Shown piece by piece: positions 41,803 through 49,538 of a stretch of 64,000 nt of DNA (position 1 is its first letter; each line of letters starts with the position of its first letter). The DNA comes from Nitrosomonas sp. (GTDB lineage: Bacteria; Pseudomonadota; Gammaproteobacteria; Burkholderiales; Nitrosomonadaceae). The DNA lies in contig JADKHF010000006.1 in assembly GCA_016721865.1 (NCBI GenBank), positions 62,001-126,000 of the forward strand, given 5' to 3'. A program made the translations under genes and the position numbers. Below the pieces are notes generated by a model, which had not been told where the DNA came from, made no database searches, and saw only the letters and a list, made by a program, of their open reading frames with translations.

Positions 41803-43593
41803 TTATTTTCCCCGCATAAACAGCTTATCCAGATCAGCCAAGCTGGTTTCAAACCAGGTGGGTCTGCCGTGGTTGCATTGGTTGGCGCGCTCGGTGATTT
41901 CCATTTCGCGCAACAAGGCGTTCATTTCTTCGATGGTCAGTTTGCGGTTGGCGCGGATTGCGCCGTGGCAGGCCATGGTGGCGAGAATTTCGTTGCGTTT
42001 GGCGGTTAAAATCTGACTGGCGCCATATTCCCGGATCTCGCGCAGGATATCGTGCGTTAATTGCGCAATGTCGGCGTGCTGCAATGTGGCCGGGACTGCG
42101 CGTACTGCCAGCGTAGTGGGCGACAGGATTGCGATTTCGAAACCCAATTGGTCAAGCGTTGTTTGATTTTCCTCGACCACAGCGACTTCCAGGCCATCGG
42201 CGTGAAAAGTCACAGGAATCAGCAGCGGTTGCATCGGTACGGCATGATTATCGAGCGCTTGCTTGAGTTTCTCGTACATAATCCGCTCATGCGCGGCGTG
42301 CATGTCCACCACCACCAGGCCGCGCGTATTTTGTGCCAGAATATAAACGCCGTGCAGTTGCCCCAGCGCAAAACCGAGCGGGTGGCTATCCTGTTTTTCT
42401 TCCGTAGCGGCGAACTGTCCTGAATTCTCTACTGGTGTGACAGGCGCTGTGTTTATCGGTGCCGGTTGATAGGAATTAGTCTCCATACCAAACAAAGTGC
42501 GATAAAAGCTTGCCGGTTGCGACACCGTGCCGGGTTGTGCGTGACTGGTTCTGGGGTAGGCAGGGAATGACCGGGTTGGTTGCATGGATTCTTCGGTTTT
42601 CGTTTCCCTGTTAGGTGAAGCGAGTGCCTTGTTGATCGCATGAAAAATAAATTGATGCAGCGCGCGCGATTCATGGAAACGGACTTCTGTTTTAGTCGGA
42701 TGCACATTCACATCGACGCTTTCCGGATCGATGTCCAGAAACAGAACAAAAGCCGGGTGTTTGTCCAAATGCAGTACATCCCGATAGGCTTCGCGCAAGG
42801 CGTGCGAAATCAGTTTGTTGCTGACAAAACGGTTATTCACGAAAAAATATTGTGCATCTCGTGATGAACGTGCATAGGCCGGTAGCGCCACCATGCCATG
42901 CAGATAGATGTCTGCCGAGCGCTCGTCGACAAATGCAGCGGTCTGGCCAAATTCTTCACCCAATACCGATTGGATTCTTTGCGCTGAACTTGCCGCACGT
43001 AAGTGGCGGCGCACTTTACCATTATGTTGTAAAACAAATTCAATACCGGCCTGGGACAGCGCAATACGCTTGAAGGCCTCGTCGCAGTGCGCAAGCTCGG
43101 TGGCTTCCGATTTTAGGAATTTGCGCCGTGCGGGGATATTGAAATATAAATCGTTGATGTCCAGAGCCGTTCCGCTCGTCAATGCAGAAGGTTCCGGTTT
43201 CGAGACGGATTTGCCATCGACCTGTATCTGCCAGGCATGGCTTTGCCGGCGGCGGCTGGCTAATGTCAGTCTCGATACTGCGGCGATACTCGCCAGCGCT
43301 TCACCGCGAAAACCCAGGCTGGTGATTTTGTGTAAATCTTCCAGCGTGCTGATTTTGCTGGTGCTGTGGCGTGTCAAGGCCAGCAGCAATTCTTCTTTGG
43401 CGATGCCCGTTCCGTCATCCATGACGCGAATCTGCTTGACGCCACCTTGCTGGAGCTGCACAGTAATTTTCTTTGCGCCTGCATCAACACTATTCTCCAG
43501 GATCTCCTTGAGTGCCGAAGCAGGTCGTTCGACCACTTCACCGGCGGCGATCTGGTTAATCAATAACTCGGGAAGCGGTTTAATCGTAGACAT
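41803..43593 (-). CDS. mutL: DNA mismatch repair protein MutL
   Basis: A 596-residue GHKL ATPase that couples MutS to downstream strand removal. The N-terminal motifs IAAGEVVERPASALKEILENSVDAGA, DDGTGI and GFRGEALASIA are intact. The C-terminal dimerisation domain has VDMHAAHERIMYE (resembling the DQHAxxE endonuclease motif with Gln replaced by Met) and CNHGRPTW. A short Pro-rich linker joins the halves. It is convergent with the DUF4239-like gene. Confidence 0.96.
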   Translation of the reverse strand: MSTIKPLPELLINQIAAGEVVERPASALKEILENSVDAGAKKITVQLQQGGVKQIRVMDDGTGIAKEELLLALTRHSTSKISTLEDLHKITSLGFRGEALASIAAVSRLTLASRRRQSHAWQIQVDGKSVSKPEPSALTSGTALDINDLYFNIPARRKFLKSEATELAHCDEAFKRIALSQAGIEFVLQHNGKVRRHLRAASSAQRIQSVLGEEFGQTAAFVDERSADIYLHGMVALPAYARSSRDAQYFFVNNRFVSNKLISHALREAYRDVLHLDKHPAFVLFLDIDPESVDVNVHPTKTEVRFHESRALHQFIFHAINKALASPNRETKTEESMQPTRSFPAYPRTSHAQPGTVSQPASFYRTLFGMETNSYQPAPINTAPVTPVENSGQFAATEEKQDSHPLGFALGQLHGVYILAQNTRGLVVVDMHAAHERIMYEKLKQALDNHAVPMQPLLIPVTFHADGLEVAVVEENQTTLDQLGFEIAILSPTTLAVRAVPATLQHADIAQLTHDILREIREYGASQILTAKRNEILATMACHGAIRANRKLTIEEMNALLREMEITERANQCNHGRPTWFETSLADLDKLFMRGK

Positions 43594-43696
43594 TGAAAAC
43601 TGTGGTTTTAAAGATTGCTATTATATTATTGGCGCTTATGCTTCAATTGTACTTGGGTAGATTATTTAACTCTATTAAATTATTGGAGGGGGCGTG

Positions 43697-44290
43697 ATGT
43701 TATCAATAGATGGATTAAAAACCCAAATTCCGGATACCGTGCTCGATCAAATTCCTGATTGCGCGGAGAACTTTTTCATTAATACCCCTTTGCGCCTGGC
43801 ACACTTTCTCGCGCAATGTGCCCATGAAAGTGCCGAGTTTAAAGCAAGAGAGGAGAATTTGAATTATTCTGCTGAGGGACTGAGAAAAGTATTTCCTAAA
43901 TATTTTCCCGATAATCTGGCGGATAGTTATGCACGCCAGCCTGAAAAAATTGCATCACGGGTTTATGGTGGCAGAATGGGCAATGGCGACGAAGCCAGCA
44001 AAGAGGGCTACAAATATCGGGGGAGAGGTTATATTCAACTGACCGGAAAGGATAATTACAACAAGTTTGCGCAAGCTGTCAGCGATGACATTCTGAATAA
44101 TCCTGAGTTGGTGGCTTCAAAATATCCGTTGTTTTCTGCCGCCTGGTTCTGGAATACTCGTTCACTCAATCAATTGGCCGATGAAGGATCAAGCGATGAC
44201 GTGGTAAAAAAAATAACTAAAGTAGTGAACGGCGGTTACAACGGTTTAGAAGATCGGATCAAACATTTTAAAAATTATTTTCACTGTTGA
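43697..44290 (+). CDS. GH19-family chitinase-like muramidase/endolysin
   Basis: A 197-residue single-domain GH19 enzyme without a signal peptide. The catalytic glutamate region is FLAQCAHESAEFKAREENLNYSAEGLRKVFPKYF, followed by YKYRGRGYIQLTGKDNYNKF. GH19 enzymes of this size act on chitin or peptidoglycan and are common as phage endolysins. GGAGG lies 7 bases before ATG 43697; a GTG one codon earlier is less well placed. No phage genes are nearby. Confidence 0.9.
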   Translation: MLSIDGLKTQIPDTVLDQIPDCAENFFINTPLRLAHFLAQCAHESAEFKAREENLNYSAEGLRKVFPKYFPDNLADSYARQPEKIASRVYGGRMGNGDEASKEGYKYRGRGYIQLTGKDNYNKFAQAVSDDILNNPELVASKYPLFSAAWFWNTRSLNQLADEGSSDDVVKKITKVVNGGYNGLEDRIKHFKNYFHC

Positions 44291-44291
44291 C

Positions 44292-44828
44292 TTGAAGCAA
44301 GCTGCCGTGAAGCTGAGTGTAATTGCATACATGGGAACAGGCGGTCTGTTCGCGCTGACCGCCTTGCCGGTTTGGGCAACAGAGTCGCTTTGTCATGCGC
44401 AGGAACAAATTATATTTTCTTGCTCGCTCGGTAAAAAAATGGTTTCAGTGTGTGCTTCCAATGATTTTTCAGCCAGCAGCGGCTATCTGCAGTATCGATT
44501 CGGGCAAAAAGATGCGCTCGAACTGGCATTCCCGGATTTGACAGAACCAGCTCCGGCTGCTCAATCCGTTCAAGCGCGAACCCTGATGTTTGCGGGCGGT
44601 GGCGGCGGTTATTTGCGTTTTATCAACGGGCAACACCATTACATTGTGTATACTGCGATCGGTAAGGGTTGGGGAGCAAAAGACGGCGTTGCCGTTGAGA
44701 AAAACAACCAATTGATTGCCAATCTGGAATGCCAGGATGTTCCGGTTTCAAAGTTAAGCGAAGAATTCTTCACGCATGCCGGTTTATCGGCTGATCAGAA
44801 TGAATTCCAGATTCCCGGTCTTGACTGA
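44292..44828 (+). CDS. Secreted protein of unknown function
   Basis: A 178-residue protein with a signal peptide (SVIAYMGTGGLFALTALPVWA) and probable TTG start 2 bases after the chitinase-like gene. The mature part has four cysteines (CHAQEQIIFSCSLGKKMVSVC...CQDV) and a Gly-rich GGGGGYLRFINGQHHYIVYTAIG. Its close spacing suggests joint transcription with the GH19 enzyme, so a role as inhibitor or partner is possible but unproven. Confidence 0.7.
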   Translation: MKQAAVKLSVIAYMGTGGLFALTALPVWATESLCHAQEQIIFSCSLGKKMVSVCASNDFSASSGYLQYRFGQKDALELAFPDLTEPAPAAQSVQARTLMFAGGGGGYLRFINGQHHYIVYTAIGKGWGAKDGVAVEKNNQLIANLECQDVPVSKLSEEFFTHAGLSADQNEFQIPGLD

Positions 44829-44839
44829 TTAAAGTACGG

Positions 44840-45712
44840 CTAACGTACCGGATTAATAAAAAACTCGCGCATCAGAAAATCTTCCAGTCCCGCTGAGTCT
44901 TTCTCGCGTGCGGATAACACGACAACACGGTGCAGACGGTGTGATTCCCAGTTGAAATCTTCTTTGTAATGTTCACGAATTAATTGGATCATTCGGCGAA
45001 TCATGGCTAGTTCAACATTGCCATCCGGTCCGGCATCTACTTGGATCGTTTGCAGCCGGGGATTGCTTTGGCCTGTTGTCCAGGCGCGGAATGAGAATTC
45101 AGCCGTGCGCGGGCCTATTCTAAGAATTTGAAATATGCCACTGGTGCCGGGAGTCTGGAGATTGCGTCTGACATTGGCCATGCGGATTTCATCGACGGAG
45201 GGCGGCGCGGCGGTGTTTGCCGCCATATCTTCATTATCAAAAATCCCTTCGGCGCGGCGGCGTGCTTTGGCCTGATTAATATAATCGGATAGATCCGTGG
45301 CCGCATCGGGGGCAGGCTTTGGCGGCGTTTTGGTGATTATCTTGTCTTTGGCAGGCTGGGTTGGCTTGGGTTTGCTGGGTTTTTCAGCTGCTTTGGGCTT
45401 GGGTTGTGACCGTGCCGGAGGACTTGGCGCTGGAAGCGGAGGTAATTTCTGTGCCGGTTTCGCTTCCTCCACAGCTTCAGGTTTTTCCTGCGGAGGTGTT
45501 GGCGCAGTTTGAGGAGAAGCAGGCAGTGAGCTTTTGGCATCCTCGGTTTCGTTTAAATCAATAAAGCTGGCGGCGATGGGTAGTGGTGTTTCAATTTCTA
45601 CCTCAGGTATTGACAAGAAAAACCCCAGTCCCCAGATAAGCAACAACCAGACGAGCGCAGCCAGTGGTAATGGCCACCACAGGCGAATTTCTGTCGATCT
45701 GGAGCTTGCCAT
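44840..45712 (-). CDS. TonB-like periplasmic energy-transducing protein
   Basis: A 290-residue protein with one N-terminal membrane helix (LPLAALVWLLLIWGLGFFLS), a Pro/Lys-rich periplasmic spacer (residues 60-140, with many PKP and PAP repeats), and a C-terminal domain (LRIGPRTAEFSFRAWTT...). This is the layout of TonB or TolA, although the C-terminal domain does not match ordinary TonB. It is preceded on the same strand by ExbD- and ExbB-like genes, 11 bases apart, so the three form a motor complex driven by the proton gradient. The receptor is unknown. Confidence 0.8.
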   Translation of the reverse strand: MASSRSTEIRLWWPLPLAALVWLLLIWGLGFFLSIPEVEIETPLPIAASFIDLNETEDAKSSLPASPQTAPTPPQEKPEAVEEAKPAQKLPPLPAPSPPARSQPKPKAAEKPSKPKPTQPAKDKIITKTPPKPAPDAATDLSDYINQAKARRRAEGIFDNEDMAANTAAPPSVDEIRMANVRRNLQTPGTSGIFQILRIGPRTAEFSFRAWTTGQSNPRLQTIQVDAGPDGNVELAMIRRMIQLIREHYKEDFNWESHRLHRVVVLSAREKDSAGLEDFLMREFFINPVR

Positions 45713-45723
45713 TCTTTTCTGCG

Positions 45724-46125
45724 CTACTTATGTTTCACGGCAATCAGAAAATGCTGAGCACCGGCGGATCTGGCACGCAGCATGGCCTGCACGACAACGC
45801 CCTGCGGCGCTTCATTATCTGCGGACACAATCAACTTCTGTTTTGAATCTGCGAGTAACGGTTTGAGTGTCGTGGCCAGCGTTTCCAGCGTAACAGCCTT
45901 CTGATTGATAAAGATTTTGCTGTCTTTGGTCAGCGTCAGCGTCACAGGTTTCTCAGCACTGAGTTTTTCGGCCTCGCCCTCAGGGAGATTGACCTGCAAT
46001 GAATCCAGTTTCTGCATCGATAAAGAAGCCAGCATGAATGTCGCCAGCAAGAAAAACATCACGTCGATCATCGGGATGATCTCTATCTTACCTTTATGAA
46101 CTGTGCGAGTTTTACGGAGCTTCAT
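45724..46125 (-). CDS. ExbD/TolR-family protein
   Basis: A 133-residue protein with one membrane helix (IPMIDVMFFLLATFMLASL) carrying the conserved aspartate of the proton channel, and a periplasmic domain ending LRARSAGAQHFLIAVKHK. The start overlaps the ExbB-like gene by 14 bases. Partner of the ExbB-like and TonB-like proteins. Confidence 0.92.
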   Translation of the reverse strand: MKLRKTRTVHKGKIEIIPMIDVMFFLLATFMLASLSMQKLDSLQVNLPEGEAEKLSAEKPVTLTLTKDSKIFINQKAVTLETLATTLKPLLADSKQKLIVSADNEAPQGVVVQAMLRARSAGAQHFLIAVKHK

Positions 46126-46759
46126 GGGTATTATCCTGTTGATCCAGACGGATATTATCGATCAGCCGCGTACCCAGGCGCTCCATTTCATCCAATGTCA
46201 ACGATTGCAAACGGGAAAAATAATTGAATCCAAACAATGCCACCAGCGCAATCGCCAGGCCCACCACGGTTGCAATCAGCGCCTCTGCAACACCGCCTGT
46301 GACCGCCGCGGGGTTAACAATGCCTTCGCTGCCAATCACCTGGAAGGCGCGCATCATACCGATCACGGTTCCCACCAATCCAAGCAGCGGTGCGGCTGTT
46401 ACGATGGTTTCCAAAGCCCAAAGCCGGCGCGACAAGGATTCTTCAATGATTTGCGCTTCATCGGCGGCACGGGATTCTGTCCACCATGCCGGTTTATGCC
46501 GGTTGGAAATGACCACTTCAAAGAAACGCTTGTAATAATGACGCTTATCCAATCCGGAAAGGATCTTTTCCAGATCATTCCATTTGAAACCATACGTTTC
46601 CACAAGATTAAGCAACTCGCTGGAAAGGCGTGCGTAACGCCAATAAACAAATGCTTTCTCAAGCATAATTGCCAAAGCGATGACCGCCAGTAAAGACAGT
46701 GGCACGATAATAATCCCGCCAAGCTTTAACATGATCCAGGCTTGATTCAGTTCTTCCAT
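46112..46759 (-). CDS. ExbB/TolQ/MotA-family proton channel protein
   Basis: A 215-residue three-helix protein. Helices are near residues 13-33 (GGIIIVPLSLLAVIALAIML), 115-140 (IVTAAPLLGLVGTVIGMMRAF) and 155-180 (GGVAEALIATVVGLAIALVALFGFNYF). The pattern AAPLLGLVGTVIGMM and GGVAEALIATVVGL is diagnostic for ExbB. It starts the exbB-exbD-tonB-like operon. Confidence 0.93.
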   Translation of the reverse strand: MEELNQAWIMLKLGGIIIVPLSLLAVIALAIMLEKAFVYWRYARLSSELLNLVETYGFKWNDLEKILSGLDKRHYYKRFFEVVISNRHKPAWWTESRAADEAQIIEESLSRRLWALETIVTAAPLLGLVGTVIGMMRAFQVIGSEGIVNPAAVTGGVAEALIATVVGLAIALVALFGFNYFSRLQSLTLDEMERLGTRLIDNIRLDQQDNTHEAP

Positions 46760-47154
46760 ATTTAACTCCAGATTAAAGCTATTTATAAAGCTGTTGACTG
46801 CCAGTACTTATTGAGTACAAGAAATTTCGGTGCCAGGAGTCCGACAGGCTCCCAGGCCAGGCGATGCGAAGTTTCTGCACAGGATATACTTTCATTTCAG
46901 CCATCATCAAATTTGTAACGAGCACGCCATCGTGTTATTCCATTGAGAAACTGCGATAGAGAACCTAACATCACCAGGCCCGGATGGATGCTAAGAATAG
47001 TTCAAAACACCAGCAGTTGGAACACTTTAATGGCAAAATGATTTACTTTTGTGACTTTGTTGCAGAATGGCACGAAGCCGATACGGATTATCCATTGCCT
47101 GGAAATTCTGAGGAAAGAAAAACAGACTGAACAAGCCAATGATAGCGATTAATT
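46760..47154. other. Intergenic region with a collapsed family A repeat end
   Basis: No gene is supportable. CCAGGAGTCCGACAGGCTCC (46833-46852) joins an outer left end (AGGAG) directly to a right end (TCCGACAGGCTCC) of the family A repeat, so it looks like an internally deleted copy or an excision scar. The remainder shows nothing recognisable. Confidence 0.5.
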
Positions 47155-47538
47155 ATGAAAAAAAGTTTAATGGTATTAATTCTGCTGATGGCTGTTGCAA
47201 CTGTGCAGGCCAAGTGGATTAAAGCGGACGCTGCTGCCAAACCCGGCGAAGCGCATTACTTTGACCCTGAGACCCTGCAGAAAAACGGCCAATTCCGAAG
47301 AATCTGGGTGTTATCCAGCTACGATGAAACCCAAAAAGGCGGGCACCACGCGGTCAAAACATTGTATGAATTTGACTGCACCTATCACAAAGCCCGTTCA
47401 ATCACGATGCTGTTGTATCCGGATAAGGAGGCCAAAGGCATGGTAATCGGCGCGTATCATGATGAATCCCGGGATTGGTTTGGTTTTTCGGCCAACTCAA
47501 TTTTCCGGCATATTGCTGAGACGGTTTGTATTGATTGA
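47155..47538 (+). CDS. Small secreted protein (surface-adhesin E-like)
   Basis: A 127-residue protein with a signal peptide (MKKSLMVLILLMAVATVQAKW) and a domain reading YFDPETLQKNGQFRRIWVLSSYDETQKGG, with two cysteines (FDCTYHK and ETVCID). This pattern is common in small periplasmic proteins called surface-adhesin E-like. The function is unknown. A promoter is likely in the 395-bp gap upstream. Confidence 0.75.
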   Translation: MKKSLMVLILLMAVATVQAKWIKADAAAKPGEAHYFDPETLQKNGQFRRIWVLSSYDETQKGGHHAVKTLYEFDCTYHKARSITMLLYPDKEAKGMVIGAYHDESRDWFGFSANSIFRHIAETVCID

Positions 47539-47604
47539 GGATACTTTGTGTTCTTTTTAAAATTATATAACTTTAATTAGCATTCAATGACTTCGGAGGA
47601 AACA

Positions 47605-48117
47605 ATGACAATAGCTGATTGGCTGATGATCGCAGCCGTTCTACTAGGCCCAATCATTGCGGTGCAGCTTACTCGCCACCTTGACAACAAAAAGGAAGAA
47701 CGCGAACGCAAGTTAGAAGTATTTAAAACATTGATGGCAACCCGCGCATATACTGTGTCTTTGGATCATGTTGTTGCGCTAAATCGAATCGATCTCGAGT
47801 TCGACAAAGGCGATAATAATGAAAAAGCGGTTATCGAAGCGTGGAAAGAATATTTGGATTTGCTTTGTGATAAAAGTATTGCTCCTGAGCAATGGAGTGT
47901 TAGGCGCATCGATCTTTTTGTAGAGCTTTTACACAAAATGGCTCAAGTGCTTGATTACGATTTTGATAAAACTCATATCAAAAACTCTTCATATTCGCCT
48001 GTGGCACACGGAAACATCGAAGAAGAACAAAAAGCACTTCGCGCTGGTTTAATTGAAGTGCTTGCAGGCAAGCGCTCAATACCAATGACAGTGGTCAATT
48101 GGCCGCAGAACCAATGA
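47605..48117 (+). CDS. DUF6680-like membrane-anchored protein
   Basis: A 170-residue protein with one N-terminal helix (IADWLMIAAVLLGPIIAVQLTR) and a charged cytoplasmic helix (HLDNKKEERERKLEVFKTLMATRA). The start at 47605 is preferred because GGAGG stands 8 bases upstream; an ATG at 47587 would place the Shine-Dalgarno inside the gene. The C-terminal part has HGNIEEEQKALRAGLIEVLAGKRSIPM. Function unknown. Confidence 0.8.
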   Translation: MTIADWLMIAAVLLGPIIAVQLTRHLDNKKEERERKLEVFKTLMATRAYTVSLDHVVALNRIDLEFDKGDNNEKAVIEAWKEYLDLLCDKSIAPEQWSVRRIDLFVELLHKMAQVLDYDFDKTHIKNSSYSPVAHGNIEEEQKALRAGLIEVLAGKRSIPMTVVNWPQNQ

Positions 48118-48165
48118 TTGCTTACATTGCTATCAACTTGGGAAAGCTTGCAAAAAGTGCTGATA

Positions 48166-48702
48166 TCAATAAATCTTTAACACCACCCAACCTACCTCAC
48201 ATTCCCCCAACTCCGCCGCCACATAGGCCGATTCCTCAGTAATCGTGACAGAAATATCCATCGTTCGTTGTACCAATTTGGCTAGTGCCTGAATGTTTTG
48301 CCATTGAAACTGGAAAATGGCTGCGGTCAGTTCGTTGAATTTTGTTTTTTCCTGCATCCACCAGACATTTGATTTGGAGTTAAAACTATATACCTTGACG
48401 GTTTGAGCGATCCGCGTGGCTTTCTTGATTCGATCCGGGGCGGGCTCTCCGACATCGATCCATAACGCAATCCGGCCATCCGGGGTATGTGCCCATAGGT
48501 CAGGCTCTTCTGCGGTACTCAATCCTTTGGTGAGGGATAGGGATTCCTGTGCATTGATACAAAACGCGAGCATGCGCACCATCATGCGCTCGAGCGTTTC
48601 GGATGGGTGCTGGGCAATGGTCAGGTTGAGCGTGTCGTAATAATTACGATTGAGGTCGGTCAGCGCAATTTTAAATTTGTAGATAGTGGGTTTGAGTGCC
48701 AC
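48166..48702 (-). CDS. yaeQ: YaeQ family protein
   Basis: About 178 residues with the YaeQ landmarks MALKPTIYKFKIALTDLNRNYYD, EEPDLWAHTPDGRIALWIDVGEPAPDRIKKA and VYSFNSKSNVWW. YaeQ has a PD-(D/E)xK-like nuclease fold and was once described as an RfaH suppressor; its substrate is not known. The start is GTG at 48702, matching the family N-terminus; an ATG 48 bases upstream lies in the repeat element and would add unrelated residues. Confidence 0.9.
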   Translation of the reverse strand: MALKPTIYKFKIALTDLNRNYYDTLNLTIAQHPSETLERMMVRMLAFCINAQESLSLTKGLSTAEEPDLWAHTPDGRIALWIDVGEPAPDRIKKATRIAQTVKVYSFNSKSNVWWMQEKTKFNELTAAIFQFQWQNIQALAKLVQRTMDISVTITEESAYVAAELGECEVGWVVLKIY

Positions 48703-48741
48703 AGATGTGCCTGTATCGTAATGGGCTATTGAATAAGCCCG

Positions 48742-48836
48742 GCTTGTCATTCCGAACGCTGTGAGGAATCTTTGGCAATAACACTATAGATTTCTCGCTG
48801 CGCCCGAAATGACAGTTATTCCGGGGTTTCTTGAGA
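48742..48836. repeat. MITE-like element, family B, copy 2 (truncated)
   Basis: In reverse orientation this 95-bp segment matches 21189-21305 over most of its length: GGAATAACTGTCATTTCG, CGAGAAATCTATAG, AAAGATTCCTCAC and GCGTTCGGAATGACA. The distal inverted end is missing. It sits between the DUF2959 stop and yaeQ. Confidence 0.82.
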
Positions 48837-48840
48837 TGGT

Positions 48841-49485
48841 TTATTTTTCCATCGTGCTGATAAACGCATTCGCTTCATTGATCGATTGCTCCATGGAAGC
48901 AACCAGTGCGGATACATCGGATTTGATCGTGCCCAATTCTCCTTTGAGTGAAGCAATGGCGCGTGCGTTGAGGTTGTGTTTGAGGAACATGACCTGATCG
49001 TGAAACACGGTGAGGATCGGTTCAATCTTGGCTTCCGCCTGTTTCATCGAAGCGATTAACTGGCGGTAATGTGCTTGCGTGGTGCTGAGTTTCTTCTGGC
49101 TGCTTTGTTTCAGGGCGGCGCTGCTGTATTGCGTGATTTCCTCTTTCCATTCGGTAAATAATGCTTCAGAGACGCTTTCAATATCGGCGATGCGGCTTCT
49201 GACTTCTTCGGCTTTACCGACGCTGGCTTCATACGCATCATTTAGCCTGTTATAAGTAGCCTCAAGATCGCCGCCGCTAAAGTTGGTGGCGGCAGTAAAT
49301 TGTTCCAGCGCCGATTTGAACTGTTCTTTGGTTTCTTCCTGCGTGTCACGCGCTTTTTCCACCCGGTATACCATCACGTCGCGTTTCGGAATGCCGACTT
49401 TTTCCAGACCCTCGAGATACATCGTGGAGCAAGCCGTCAGCATCAAGAATACGGAAAGAATGAGTAAACGATACAAATAGTTCAT
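48841..49485 (-). CDS. DUF2959 family lipoprotein
   Basis: A 214-residue protein with signal peptide and lipobox LMLTACS (Cys about 19) and a long coiled-coil body (YRVEKARDTQEETKEQFKSALEQFTAAT...YNRLNDAYEASVGKAEEVRSRI). DUF2959 proteins are widespread and of unknown function. The start at 49485 gives a normal lipoprotein signal; an earlier ATG at 49518 adds eleven residues. Confidence 0.85.
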   Translation of the reverse strand: MNYLYRLLILSVFLMLTACSTMYLEGLEKVGIPKRDVMVYRVEKARDTQEETKEQFKSALEQFTAATNFSGGDLEATYNRLNDAYEASVGKAEEVRSRIADIESVSEALFTEWKEEITQYSSAALKQSSQKKLSTTQAHYRQLIASMKQAEAKIEPILTVFHDQVMFLKHNLNARAIASLKGELGTIKSDVSALVASMEQSINEANAFISTMEK

Positions 49486-49538
49486 GTTTGAAGTGTGTAG
49501 GTTGTTCATCTTTGTCATCTCTTACGAAGTTATTGGAT

